Assembly (NCBI GenBank): GCA_900143615.1 | Contig: FREU01000002.1 | Location: 104,663-168,662 of the forward strand | Origin: Rhodobacteraceae bacterium Alg231-30 | GTDB taxonomy: Bacteria > Pseudomonadota > Alphaproteobacteria > Rhodobacterales > Rhodobacteraceae | Direction: 5' to 3' | DNA: 64,000 nt | In this document: piece by piece, positions 33,217 to 42,192 of the stretch | Layout: each line of letters begins with the position of its first letter | How positions within the stretch are numbered: position 1 is the first letter of the stretch | Program-made: the position numbers and the translations under genes | The notes under the pieces: model-generated | The model's input: only the letters and a program-made list of their open reading frames with translations | What the model was told of the DNA's origin: nothing | Database searches by the model: none

Positions 33217-33603
33217 TCACGTCAATTTTGCAATACCTGTGGACAATCCAACGCTCACATTCAGGCTGCCTTCGTTGACCAGCCATTTTCGCAACGTGAA
33301 ACTACGCGCACCGGAAGAATGCATTGGATCCGCCTCAGCAATAGCGCGTGCCGCCTCCATTGAAGCCGCCCGATACAAAATCATCCCGGCGCCCTGCATA
33401 AGCTCCCCACTGTCATCCGAAGTCGGACCAGCCATCACAAGAACCGACTGTTCTTCCATTTTACGCTGATAGTCCAAATGATCCGGCAGAGCTGCTTTAA
33501 CATCTTCCGGTGTTTTCGCAGGCGTCGTTACAACTACGTACAGCTCCAGCGCCAACGCGCCGCGTCCTCGCGCCATTTCCTTATAATCGTTCCAAGATGG
33601 CAT
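33217..33603 (-). CDS. YciI-like domain protein
   Basis: 128 residues. The core ELYVVVTTPAKTPEDVKAALPDHLDYQ with PDH, then VLVMAGPTSDD and the helix AARAIAEADPMHSSGARSF fit the YciI ferredoxin-like fold, whose conserved histidine and aspartate suggest an active or binding site of unknown chemistry. GGAG lies seven bases before the ATG. Its stop is adjacent to the malonyl-CoA decarboxylase start region, so the two are probably one operon. Confidence 0.8.
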   Translation of the reverse strand: MPSWNDYKEMARGRGALALELYVVVTTPAKTPEDVKAALPDHLDYQRKMEEQSVLVMAGPTSDDSGELMQGAGMILYRAASMEAARAIAEADPMHSSGARSFTLRKWLVNEGSLNVSVGLSTGIAKLT

Positions 33604-34160
33604 GTCTGGTCTCCAAATTCCAACTCCCTCAAAATATCGATTTTATTTGATAAGTCAAAACATCATCGTCAAAAAATCACCTTTTGCTGGATTGCGGCTC
33701 TGTCCGAAAGCCTGGCATCACATCAAGATCGACGTTAAGTTTTGATTTTCAGACGCAAGGGTGGCAATTGGGTCTGCCACTTTTTCAGAGCACATGGCGC
33801 TCAGGGCAATACTCTGGTATTTGAAGCGATTCTATATTCCAAGGCGCCGGCAATCATCGTTTGGAGGGACAAAAGCCCTTTGGCCTTTCCGTCCAATGGC
33901 TGCCTAATTGAATGAAGCGGCCGGGGCTAAAGAGAAACAAGTCCACCTTGGGACTCAGGTTATGTTTATCAGCCTAAAGTTGAGATTGCCTATCAGGATG
34001 TAGGCGACTATGACGGCACCGCATCGTTTACGCCCCATGACCTGCTGTATCGACCCCCGACATATGGGTGGCTTCGGCGCCTCAAAGGTGTTTTTGTTCG
34101 CAAAGGCTCACGCATCGACATAGAAACACGTAGCTATTCTTAACTTAGGAAACCGCAACG
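33604..34160. other. Gene-poor stretch before glycosyltransferase patch
   Basis: 557 bp upstream of both the YciI-like gene (minus) and a glycosyltransferase-like gene (plus). The left 300 bp show no coding signal I can support. The right end holds a truncated reading frame (33931-34143), listed separately. Confidence 0.4.
33931..34143 (+). pseudogene. 5'-truncated gene remnant (about 70 codons)
   Basis: An open frame with no start codon begins after an in-frame TAA at 33928 and ends in TAA at 34141, just 17 bp before the next gene. The translation contains VYQPKVEIAYQDVGDYDG, FTPHDLLYRPPTYGW and KGSRIDIETRSYS, which looks like real protein rather than random sequence. I do not recognise the family. 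It fits the 3' end of a gene whose 5' part was lost during rearrangement, but chance openness is not excluded. Confidence 0.33.
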
Positions 34161-35117
34161 GTGACACGACCCAAGCCAACTGTCCATTTTGTCTACTGTA
34201 AACCGAAATGGGGCAGCACGCTTTTACGCATTTTTCAGCTAAGTGAGATCGTCGCGAAATATCTGGGTGATGAATGCGAGGTCCGACTAACCCGTTTGCC
34301 ACGCCAGGCCCTGCCGGGCGCGCAATGGCTATGGGCAAAGGCTCAACCCAATGGCGGTGTCTATTTCTTCGGAAAAGCGTGTCTATCAAGGATTGATCCG
34401 GCGGCGTTTGATGTCATCCGTCGCAAGGCTACCGCGATTTGCTTTGACCATGTGGACGGGGATTTGCGAGAATCTCCGATCGCGGGCTGTGACCTGCACA
34501 TTTGTACGTCCTACGCGCAAGCCACGGCGGTTGAGCGATTGACAGCCACCGGCGCGATGGGCGCGGGCCAACCCTTCGTGCTTCTACACAACAACGACAC
34601 CCGATTGCCCGACCCACCACACGAGCGATTGAACGAGTTGCGAACTCTATATGTAGGCCTGCAGCGAAATCTACTGTTACCCAGTGAATTTAGCGGTCTT
34701 GTTGATGTTTTTGATCTCAGCGACGGCACACCATTTGAGAGCATTCTGCCAAAATTCTCTCAGTACAATTTCCACTATGCTGTGCGCCCGCCACGTGATC
34801 CTTCGACCGAAATATACAAACCGTTTCTAAAGGGATTTGTCGCAAGCAAGTGCGGTGCAAATGTCATTGCTCATAGAGAAACTGAGGACGTGATTCACTT
34901 CCTTGGGGATGACTACCCATATCTGGTAGACACCGTTTCATCGGACAGCGTGGGGGCAGCGTTTGCGCGAGCACAGCACGACTTTGGAGGTGCGGACTGG
35001 GCACGCGCACTAGACGTCGTGTCGTCAATGAAGGCCGATGTTGCCCCGCAAGGCATCGCCAATCGCTTCTTGGAAATGATTGAGATGCTGGGCATTGTCG
35101 CTCGCAAAGCCCGCTGA
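34161..35117 (+). CDS. Putative GT-B-like glycosyltransferase
   Basis: 318 residues starting at GTG 34161 with AGGA upstream. Weakly recognised: the C-terminal half has YKPFLKGFVASKCGANVIAH and FLGDDYPYLVD, resembling the nucleotide-sugar side of GT-B glycosyltransferases, and the N-terminal half has ICFDHVDGDL. No signal peptide or membrane helix. The neighbours are another glycosyltransferase-like gene 71 bp downstream and a GT2 gene, consistent with polysaccharide or surface-glycan synthesis. The exact activity is unknown. Confidence 0.6.
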   Translation: MTRPKPTVHFVYCKPKWGSTLLRIFQLSEIVAKYLGDECEVRLTRLPRQALPGAQWLWAKAQPNGGVYFFGKACLSRIDPAAFDVIRRKATAICFDHVDGDLRESPIAGCDLHICTSYAQATAVERLTATGAMGAGQPFVLLHNNDTRLPDPPHERLNELRTLYVGLQRNLLLPSEFSGLVDVFDLSDGTPFESILPKFSQYNFHYAVRPPRDPSTEIYKPFLKGFVASKCGANVIAHRETEDVIHFLGDDYPYLVDTVSSDSVGAAFARAQHDFGGADWARALDVVSSMKADVAPQGIANRFLEMIEMLGIVARKAR

Positions 35118-35188
35118 GTTGATCAAAAACTCCTTGGTGCCCTAATCAGTTTCAATTACTACGACTCATCGAACGAAAGTAGACAGCC

Positions 35189-35947
35189 ATGACCAAGAAT
35201 TGCATCTGCACCAAGTGGGGCGACAAATACACCTCAGAAGAGGTGAACGCGCTTTTCGCGGCAGTCGCGCGGAATACTTCGGGCGATGTCCGGTTTTTCT
35301 GCCTTACAGATGATGCGCAGGGACTGGCACCATGGATCGAAGCCCTGCCCCTTGAGGCCACCCCCCTTCAGAAGAGAATTGAAGCGGCGCAACCCAACCT
35401 TCGCCGCAGCGCCGGCGCGCTTCGTAAAGTGGCCGTTTTTTCCCCTGACCTGATCTCGGATCTTGATGGACCTTTGCTCTGCCTCGACATTGATGTGTTG
35501 ATCACCGGATCCATGGACGCACTCTTTGAGTATATGCCAGACAAGGTCTGCATGCCGCCGCCCTTCAAGGCACGATCCCATATTGAAACCCGAGGCGAAG
35601 GATCGGTTATTCGGTTTGATCCAAAAATTCATGGGTTTCTATATAGCGAAATTGATGAGAACACCGAGGAAGCTCTGGTTTTTTCAAAGGGATCTGAGCA
35701 ACGCTATACGTCGATGACCGCAGCTCGATTTGACGCGTTAGAGAACTATCCTTCGGAGTGGGTTGTAAGCTTCACCCGTAACTGCCGCCCCCCGCTCCCG
35801 CTTAACCTGTTCATGCAGCCTCGCTTGCCTGAAGGGGCAAGCGTTTTGTGTTTTCCATCTGAGCCCAAAGCGCGTGAGGCCGTTAATGGTCACAGAAACG
35901 GCCTCAAGTCCTTGCGACCGGCGCCTTGGATTACACAGTACCTCTAG
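35189..35947 (+). CDS. Putative GT-A-fold glycosyltransferase
   Basis: 252 residues. The start (ICTKWGDKYTSEEVNALFAAV) and the central LCLDIDVLITGSMDAL, with a DxD metal motif after a hydrophobic strand, match nucleotide-diphospho-sugar transferases of GT-A type, often annotated as hypothetical glycosyltransferases. Later residues include the loop NCRPPLPLNLF. It is co-directional with the gene before it and convergent with a GT2 gene 15 bp away. Confidence 0.65.
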   Translation: MTKNCICTKWGDKYTSEEVNALFAAVARNTSGDVRFFCLTDDAQGLAPWIEALPLEATPLQKRIEAAQPNLRRSAGALRKVAVFSPDLISDLDGPLLCLDIDVLITGSMDALFEYMPDKVCMPPPFKARSHIETRGEGSVIRFDPKIHGFLYSEIDENTEEALVFSKGSEQRYTSMTAARFDALENYPSEWVVSFTRNCRPPLPLNLFMQPRLPEGASVLCFPSEPKAREAVNGHRNGLKSLRPAPWITQYL

Positions 35948-35953
35948 GAACGT

Positions 35954-35983
35954 TAAGAGCGTCTAAGAGCGTCTAAGAGCGCG
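35954..35983. repeat. 10-bp tandem repeat, three copies
   Basis: TAAGAGCGTC repeated at 35954 and 35964, with a near copy at 35974. It spans the last codons and stop region of the GT2 gene, so copy-number change would alter or extend its C-terminus. Confidence 0.7.
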
Positions 35984-36895
35984 TCTCTCGCGACTGCGCT
36001 CAGACACCCAGCGCTGAAGAGCTTTTGGGGTTTCAAGGACTGCCCGCCCCAATGCTGCAACAAACCCTTCCTCTAGGACTTGTTGACGCAACCGTTGATC
36101 CTTTGCCGCATCACGCAAAAGAGAAAGAACGGCATCATTTTCAGAGTATCCAAAAGTTTGGGCATCTTGCAGGCGCGTTTCAAATACTTCTTCATAGAGA
36201 CGCAAACGCTGTCCTCGCGCTGCGCGCCACTTGAGCTTTGAGGTGAGGTCTTTCTCGGTTGCGCTGATTCCAATCCCTGTTCGGTAGCGCACCAATGGTT
36301 CATCGATAAACACTGCCGCATCTTCTAAAGAAGCCCGAAATCCAAGGACAAGGTCCTCAAATGCTACGTTTGGTAGAGGACCATATTTCTCAAATAGCGA
36401 TCGATGCCACGCGCCTGTTGCTCCGATGTGCATTGTTAAAGACGTCGCAACTTGCGTTAGGGCGTTTGCAGTGTGAAGCGCAGCACTTTTTTCTTCGGGC
36501 AGAGCCCGTCCGGCGACATCAATCAATTCGACCTGACTATGAACCAGCTTGGCTTCCGTGCGTGCAAAGGCTTCAAGAGTACGTTCAGATCGATGGATCT
36601 TCGAGCAATCGTCACCAGCGCCATAGATAATAATTTCCGCGTCTGTCGCTGATATACAGTAATTTATGTGTGCGTTGAGGCCCAAGTTTTTAGGTGTTTG
36701 CTGTACGAAAACGCGGTGTGGCCCCCGATACTCAGCCACAGTGTGTTTAATCGTCTCAAATGTGCCATCACGTGAGCAATCATCTGAAATGAGGATGTCC
36801 AATTCTGGACCAGATTGCCGCAGTGCTGCGCTGACCGCCTCGGCAACAAAGGCTTGTTGGCAGTAAGTCAGAAGAAGAAATAGTGGGCGTGACAC
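35963..36895 (-). CDS. Glycosyltransferase family 2
   Basis: About 310 residues from GTG 36895, which has GAGG nine bases upstream; the frame is open farther but without family similarity. N-terminal GT2 signature: LFLLLTYCQQAFVAEAVSAAL, then DILISDDCSRDGTFETIK (first aspartate pair), and YGAGDDCSKIHR with the catalytic-region aspartates. No C-terminal membrane segment. Likely adds a sugar to a surface polysaccharide. Its 3' end lies in a 10-bp tandem repeat. Confidence 0.85.
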   Translation of the reverse strand: MSRPLFLLLTYCQQAFVAEAVSAALRQSGPELDILISDDCSRDGTFETIKHTVAEYRGPHRVFVQQTPKNLGLNAHINYCISATDAEIIIYGAGDDCSKIHRSERTLEAFARTEAKLVHSQVELIDVAGRALPEEKSAALHTANALTQVATSLTMHIGATGAWHRSLFEKYGPLPNVAFEDLVLGFRASLEDAAVFIDEPLVRYRTGIGISATEKDLTSKLKWRAARGQRLRLYEEVFETRLQDAQTFGYSENDAVLSLLRDAAKDQRLRQQVLEEGFVAALGRAVLETPKALQRWVSERSRERRALRRS

Positions 36896-37517
36896 TTTGG
36901 AGTACCTCGTCAGAAGCAAGCGCACCGAACATTGAATAAGATCGGTTGTCAATCCTGCCTAGATTGAGCTGTGGTGGATTCAGCAGATCAGCGAAACTCC
37001 GTTTTGGGTTCGTTGATTTTCTGGGCCGCGCCGATGCTCAAAACGGGACCAATGTATGAAATGTGAATTCGACGGCCGGACTCAATCATTAATTGGGGGG
37101 ATTACCGACCCAGAAAACTGGGCAGTCAGCTAAGGTGTATCCCAAACCTTTGAAAGGATACGAACATGGCGAAGCGCCGGAACTATTCAGATCAGTTTCA
37201 GGCCAGGGTGACATTACAAGCGCTGCGTGGCGACACGACCGTGCAAACACCGTGAACACTTTATCTTTGTGATGACATATAGCGCCCTTCAGTTGATCGG
37301 TTGATCGCAGCCCCAAAAGAACGCTGTGAAATCTAAATCCAGCCCGCGCCGCCTTACAGACGTTAAAACCATTCCCGATTGGCCCAAAAAACCGCCGAAA
37401 CATCCAATGCAAAAATTGTTCATGCCTTGTGTCTCCCGCTATGAGTAGTACATAGTTGGTTCGCGATAATTATCCCACGATGCACCTGCGCACACATGTC
37501 AAAAATGGACGGATTTC
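36896..37517. other. Intergenic region with insertion-sequence debris
   Basis: 622 bp between the GT2 gene and the sulfotransferase gene. It contains an IS3-family OrfA remnant at 37166-37255 and otherwise no supportable gene. The remainder may be decayed mobile-element sequence. Confidence 0.45.
37166..37255 (+). pseudogene. IS3-family transposase OrfA fragment
   Basis: 29 codons ending in a premature TGA. The product starts MAKRRNYSDQFQARV then LQALRGDTTVQ, matching the N-terminal helix-turn-helix start of IS3-family OrfA proteins (typically RRNYSxEFKxKVALEALRGDKTIQE). AAAGG lies upstream. The rest of OrfA and all of OrfB are missing, so it is inactive. Confidence 0.75.
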
Positions 37518-38189
37518 ATGCTTCTTTCAATGTCACGAAAGTTCATTTTTATTCATATTCCCAAAACTGCCGGGTCTTCCATGAATCGCTTGCTTTTCCC
37601 CTACTGTGACAGACCACCGCGCAGTTTTAAGGGATCTCTGTATCGCCGACTTCCCATGCAGGTGGATCCGCGCAAAGCACACTTTCGCAACCATGACACC
37701 GCGTTGAAAGTCAGAACCAAGCTTGGTGCCGATTTTTTCAATAGCATGCACAGTTTCGCTGTGGTCAGAAATCCGTATGATCATGCGGTTTCCCATTATG
37801 AATATATGAAGCAGTACCGAAGCAAGCGTATCTCGAAAGAGTTTGCCCAGCTAAGCTTTGTGCAATATCTCAACCTGCGCCTTAAACCACGATATCCATG
37901 GCACCGTGTTTTTGCGCATTTGCCAGATCAAACCTACTTTGTTGTCGATAAATCCGAAAACATAGTCGTCAACGACGTTCTACATTTTGAAACGTTGCAG
38001 TCCGACATGGCTAAGCTGCAAGCACGTCTAAAGCTTGAGCCCGTCCCTTTGGGCCACAGTAATAAAACCAAAAGCCGCAAAACGAGCCGTTCCATTCAAG
38101 ATTATTATGGTGACGAAGAGGTCAGTTTGGTGAACACACTCTACGATCGGGACTTTTCTCTTTTTGGCTACTCCCGCGATCTAGCTTAG
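37518..38189 (+). CDS. Sulfotransferase-family protein
   Basis: 223 residues. The 5'-phosphosulfate-binding motif HIPKTAGSS lies near residues 13-21 and the 3'-phosphate-binding motif RNPYDHAVSHY near residues 84-94, both typical of PAPS-dependent carbohydrate sulfotransferases (Sulfotransfer_2 type). No signal or membrane segment, so it probably modifies a glycan precursor in the cytoplasm. The start could be the fifth codon ATG (MSRKFIFIHIPK). It lies next to glycosyltransferases and an IS remnant; a sulfated surface polysaccharide is plausible. Confidence 0.82.
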   Translation: MLLSMSRKFIFIHIPKTAGSSMNRLLFPYCDRPPRSFKGSLYRRLPMQVDPRKAHFRNHDTALKVRTKLGADFFNSMHSFAVVRNPYDHAVSHYEYMKQYRSKRISKEFAQLSFVQYLNLRLKPRYPWHRVFAHLPDQTYFVVDKSENIVVNDVLHFETLQSDMAKLQARLKLEPVPLGHSNKTKSRKTSRSIQDYYGDEEVSLVNTLYDRDFSLFGYSRDLA

Positions 38190-38563
38190 TGTTAAGTGGC
38201 AACTTCACGTCAACCGCCGCCACAGTCCTTTTGGTTTTTTCAGCTTCCCAAAAGGGTTTCTGACGCCGTCAACGTCCACCTCCAACGCGGCTTTGTTGAC
38301 CTCGGCGCGCTATAGTGATTTCCCTATCGAAAGCGACAATCGCACCGTTTGGCCGAGCTCTCCACCAAGGTGAGCTCTTGGTTGCTCGTAAAGCTTTTAC
38401 AAACCCGAGTTCGAAGGCAACTAGGCCGACGAATTCCCTCAGTGTCGTTACCTTGATTGTTCCAATCTACCTCAGTGTATTCCACCGAAATTGGGGAATA
38501 TAAGGGGAATAGATCCTCAAGCTCAGCTCAACACTATGAAAAATAACACTTTCTTGGAAAGTT
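38190..38563. other. Gene-free stretch next to tRNA-Leu 3' end
   Basis: 374 bp. It holds a possible weak hairpin (CCTTTTGG/CCAAAAGG at 38227-38234 with 38248-38255), an imperfect inverted repeat around two GAGCTC sites near 38354-38375, and the tRNA-Leu terminator. No gene was recognised. Confidence 0.4.
38538..38562 (-). terminator. tRNA-Leu terminator
   Basis: Immediately after the tRNA CCA on the minus strand: stem ACTTTC/GAAAGT (38548-38553 with 38557-38562), loop of three, followed by GTTATTTTT. Confidence 0.75.
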
Positions 38564-38650
38564 TGGTGCGGTCGAGAAGACTCGAACTTCCACGGGTGTT
38601 ACCCCACAGCGACCTCAACGCTGCGCGTCTACCAATTCCGCCACGACCGC
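38564..38650 (-). tRNA. tRNA-Leu (anticodon GAG)
   Basis: An 87-base class II tRNA with encoded CCA. The acceptor stem GCGGTCG pairs with CGACCGC, the discriminator is A, the D-arm has GAATTGG, the anticodon loop reads TTGAGGT giving GAG, a long variable arm (TGGGGTAACACCC) is present, and the T-arm has GTTCGAGTC. It reads codons CUC/CUU. Confidence 0.97.
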
Positions 38651-38778
38651 ACAGTCTTAGGCTTGGTGCGGCGGTTCCTATCGAAGCACTTCAGGAATGT
38701 GAAGAGCAAAAACGACGCAAACAGCAGATTCATGCTCACGGGCCGGCAATGACCGCCCCGTGATCTGACATTTATTGA

Positions 38779-40398
38779 TCAATTCTCAAGGTTAAATGAT
38801 GGCAAGGCGGCCGCGGTCGGCTGCGGCGCCGCAGTGTCGCCATTGGCAGAGCTCAAAGCAGCGCGTAGCAATTCCACGCGCTCTGGCTGTCCTGGCGCAA
38901 CCACAGGCTCGGCACCTGCTGCCAGCGCATCAATTGCCGTCATATACCACCCTGTCGACTTGCTTGCATCAGCGCCAATACCAAACCCGTGCTCAAGATG
39001 ATGTCCGACCAACTCGGCATAGGGTTTCTGACCCAAACCAACCATCAACAGAGCCGAGCCCAGCGCGACCTCCATGTTGTCACGACGATAACCCGAGAAC
39101 AGACAGATTTTTGCGGTCCCAGCCAGTTGCTCAATCGACATGTTGGACTGCAACACAAAAGACTGCACCTCGGAAATCAAACCTGCCGCATCGCTGAGCG
39201 CCAGCTTTTGCACATAGGGCGCAAGCACGGGACCAAAGCTGTCACATTGCTGATCGACCTGCTGCGGCGTCACGCCCTGCAAACCACTGACGATTTGCTC
39301 ACCGGTGCTGATCGAATAGGTCCGCGCAAGACAAAACTGCTCGCTGAGCGCCAAGTCGGGATCGGTGATATTGGACACAGTGGCAAACCCGCCATTCGAG
39401 CTGGTCAGCAGAGACACTTTTGAACAATGGCTGGCCAGAGACGGCGCTGCGGGCTGGGCCGGGGCTGTGTTAAACAACGCGAGACCGCTTAGACCGGTTT
39501 CCGCCGTATCAGCTCTGTGGCCGGAAGCCGCCACAGTGACCGGTTCTTGAGGGGCCGCTGCTTGTGGCGCGGGGGCCACAGCCAGCTGCGTGTTGGGTGT
39601 TTCATTCAAACGACAAACCGCCTGATGACATGAAAACATCGCCGGCGTCGCATCATGCGTTAGAAAATCGCTGCGCTGAAACCCCTGCGGTGTGGAGGCA
39701 AATACCATCACTGTACAGTTTTGCGCGCCACACCAGAATGAGCTGCCCGACACCGAAGTGTCCACGATATAGTCGGTTTTGCCATCGCCGTTCAGATCCG
39801 CCAATTGGATAAAGCCTGAGCGTTGCAGCAATTGCTCGGCACTTGGGTCCGAACTCTCGGCCACCTCATCAATAGCGGCGCTGACCGCAACCGGCATGCC
39901 AGCATATGTTGAGCCGGTACTGCGGGTGCCCGTGACCTCGTCATACCAAGTTGTGAGCAGGCTGCGCACACCATCTTGGTTTGTCTGCATCGCCTTTATG
40001 ACTTGCGGACCACCAACTTGGGCGCGGTTATAAGACGACACAAGGAAATCGCGCTCATATTGCGACAAATTTCCGGTTACGGCAAAGCCAACATAAGCTT
40101 GGTACTGCGACACCGCCGTGCGCGAGCGGCTGCCCAGCACCCCATCCGGCGTTCCGGCATTGAACCCAAAATAATTCAACGCGGTCTGGGACTCACGATT
40201 ATACGCGCGCGTCGCGGAATACTGCGACGACGTCGCGGTTGAGCGCTTCTTGTTCTTACTGGCTTCGTTCACGATGACGCCGCCAAGGATCGCTCCGGCG
40301 ATCGCAGCGCCCACATCACTCGCATAGGCAGGGGTGACCGTCGCGCTCGCGGTCAATGCCGCGACAACATAGGCTTTCAAGGGTCTGAATTGCATCAT
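38779..40398 (-). CDS. Secreted peptidoglycan-binding-domain protein
   Basis: 539 residues. A signal peptide ends AYA near residue 26, then a glycine-zipper-like segment (DVGAAIAGAILGGVIVNEA). A peptidoglycan-binding type 1 domain spans about residues 68-125 (QTALNYFGFNAGTPDGVLGSR). An FG-GAP-like calcium motif LADLNGDGKTDYIVD lies near 210. The rest is low-complexity alanine/proline-rich sequence and a helical C-terminus with paired cysteines. GGAGAGG precedes two consecutive ATG codons. Likely periplasmic; no catalytic domain identified. The long stretch after 130 is not recognised. Confidence 0.72.
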   Translation of the reverse strand: MMQFRPLKAYVVAALTASATVTPAYASDVGAAIAGAILGGVIVNEASKNKKRSTATSSQYSATRAYNRESQTALNYFGFNAGTPDGVLGSRSRTAVSQYQAYVGFAVTGNLSQYERDFLVSSYNRAQVGGPQVIKAMQTNQDGVRSLLTTWYDEVTGTRSTGSTYAGMPVAVSAAIDEVAESSDPSAEQLLQRSGFIQLADLNGDGKTDYIVDTSVSGSSFWCGAQNCTVMVFASTPQGFQRSDFLTHDATPAMFSCHQAVCRLNETPNTQLAVAPAPQAAAPQEPVTVAASGHRADTAETGLSGLALFNTAPAQPAAPSLASHCSKVSLLTSSNGGFATVSNITDPDLALSEQFCLARTYSISTGEQIVSGLQGVTPQQVDQQCDSFGPVLAPYVQKLALSDAAGLISEVQSFVLQSNMSIEQLAGTAKICLFSGYRRDNMEVALGSALLMVGLGQKPYAELVGHHLEHGFGIGADASKSTGWYMTAIDALAAGAEPVVAPGQPERVELLRAALSSANGDTAAPQPTAAALPSFNLEN

Positions 40399-40595
40399 AC
40401 CTCTCCAATTATTTATGTTTATTGCTTTGAAAAACGCGGACTCTTTAAAAATCTGAATTCACGATAGACCATTCGCTCACCTCAAGCGAGAATGAATTAT
40501 CTGAAAATCGCGTCAATTCCGCCCCTCTGGACAATCGCATGACGGCAGCGCTAAGTGCCTAGTCATCGTTCAGGCGCATCTAGGCGGACACACGC

Positions 40596-41264
40596 ATGGT
40601 AGAATGGATTACAACAGACGGGCTCACCGACTATCAGGACGCCCTGACTTTCATGGAAGATCGCGCCAATGCCATCGCGCGCGGCGAGGCGGATGAATGC
40701 ATCTGGTTGCTGGAACATCCGCCACTCTATACTGCGGGCACATCAGCGGACCGCAAAGACCTCACCGACCCTGATCGCTTTCCCGTCTATGACGCCAAAC
40801 GCGGCGGCCAATACACCTATCACGGACCGGGCCAGCGGGTGGTCTATGTGATGCTTGATCTCAACAAACGTGGCCGCGACATCCGCGCCTTTGTGCAGCA
40901 CCTCGAAGAATGGGTGATAGCGACTTTGGACGAGTTCAACCTGCGCGGCGAAATCCGTGAGGGGCGCGTGGGGGTCTGGATCGAGCGTGACGACAAGCCG
41001 CGCACCGCCTCTGGTGCCAAGGCCGAAGACAAAATTGCCGCCATCGGTATTCGCCTGCGCAAATGGGTCAGCTTTCACGGAATCTCAATCAACGTGGAAC
41101 CGGACCTTGAGCACTTCAGCGGCATTGTCCCCTGCGGCATCACCGAGCATGGTGTCACATCGCTGGTGGATCTGGGATTGCCGGTAACGATGGATGACGT
41201 CGACGTTATCTTGCGCCGCCAGTTCGACATAACCTTTGGGGACACCCCGACAGACAGGCTCTAA
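40596..41264 (+). CDS. lipB: Octanoyltransferase (lipoate biosynthesis)
   Basis: 222 residues. Transfers octanoyl from acyl carrier protein to lipoyl domains, the first step of de novo lipoate synthesis. Signature: [12 protein letters not shown] (residues 69-80), the catalytic lysine K146 in [20 protein letters not shown], and catalytic C180 in GIVPCGI. Length and motifs are typical for alphaproteobacterial LipB. It stands alone; lipA is not in the window. Confidence 0.97.
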   Translation: MVEWITTDGLTDYQDALTFMEDRANAIARGEADECIWLLEHPPLYTAGTSADRKDLTDPDRFPVYDAKRGGQYTYHGPGQRVVYVMLDLNKRGRDIRAFVQHLEEWVIATLDEFNLRGEIREGRVGVWIERDDKPRTASGAKAEDKIAAIGIRLRKWVSFHGISINVEPDLEHFSGIVPCGITEHGVTSLVDLGLPVTMDDVDVILRRQFDITFGDTPTDRL

Positions 41265-41445
41265 TTCGCTGAATTTTATTCTATAATTTCAAGCAGATGC
41301 CAGCATCACGGCGAAATCCCCATGCGTCAATCGGCCGCTTCTAGCTCATCTCCCACGCCCCCATTCTCTCGCCAGCTCGGCGTACCTACGTCTTAAGCAC
41401 AGCGGCGCCGCCGCTTCGAATTGAATTGTGCGAAAAGGTAGACCT

Positions 41446-41982
41446 ATGAAATTTGCATCCACATTGAGCGCCATTACCTTGGCAACGACACTGGCTGCTG
41501 CGCCAGCGATGGCCACAGATTGGACCGGCTTTTATGTCGGTGGTCAATTGGGCTATAGCGACGTTGAAACAAGCTCTGCATCCGGCGATGACGTCAGCTT
41601 TGGCATTCAGGCCGGCTATGATCACCAATTCTCTAACAACATGGTTCTTGGTGGTGAAGTCGCCTACAGCTACAGCGACACCAGTCTGAGCCGTGGTCAA
41701 GGCGACTTTAAGGACAGCATCGCGCTGAAAGGCCGTCTGGGCTACGCCCACAATGATTTTCTGTTTTACGGCACCGCCGGTATTGTCCGCGGTGAGGTCG
41801 ACGGCGGCAGCATCAATTCCTCCGACAACGGCGTCGTCTACGGCGTGGGTATGGAATATATGATCAGCCAGCAGGTCAGCCTCGGCTTTGAAGTCCTGCA
41901 AAGCGAATATGACTCATTTGGCAACTCCGGTCGTGCGCTGCGCGACACAAGTGCAGCCGTCAAAGTGAACTACCGCTTCTGA
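41446..41982 (+). CDS. Outer-membrane beta-barrel protein, copy 1
   Basis: 178 residues from ATG 41446 with AAGGT upstream. A signal peptide ends AMA near residue 23; the mature protein begins TDWTGFYVGGQLGY and ends KVNYRF, an aromatic C-terminus typical of barrel assembly. The alternating strands fit an eight-stranded barrel (Omp25/OmpA-like surface-antigen type). It is paralogous to the next two genes. A ten-base perfect GC hairpin with T-run follows (41992-42033). Confidence 0.85.
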   Translation: MKFASTLSAITLATTLAAAPAMATDWTGFYVGGQLGYSDVETSSASGDDVSFGIQAGYDHQFSNNMVLGGEVAYSYSDTSLSRGQGDFKDSIALKGRLGYAHNDFLFYGTAGIVRGEVDGGSINSSDNGVVYGVGMEYMISQQVSLGFEVLQSEYDSFGNSGRALRDTSAAVKVNYRF

Positions 41983-41991
41983 TCCCCTGCC

Positions 41992-42033
41992 CCTGCGCCC
42001 GTTGCCGCGGGCGCAGGACACGGGCGCGTTTTT
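41992..42033 (+). terminator. Terminator of beta-barrel copy 1
   Basis: Perfect stem CCTGCGCCCG/CGGGCGCAGG (41992-42001 with 42008-42017), then a GC-rich linker and TTTTT near 42029. It separates the first barrel gene from the second. Confidence 0.7.
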
Positions 42034-42192
42034 CAGGTTGAACCACAATGCCTTTTGGAGAACTCGCCAAAAACCTGCTCAGAACTGCCAAGCTGCGTAT
42101 GCGCTATAAAAGAACCGCCCCGCCCTGACTATGTCTGCTTCACAGCGGCACGACCGCCTCGGTTAAGACAGCAGAATATAAAGGGTAAAACT

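Noticed and set aside
37089-37412. 107-codon minus-strand frame around the IS remnant
   Set aside because: No domain or start signal; it lies antisense to the OrfA fragment and is best explained as decayed sequence.
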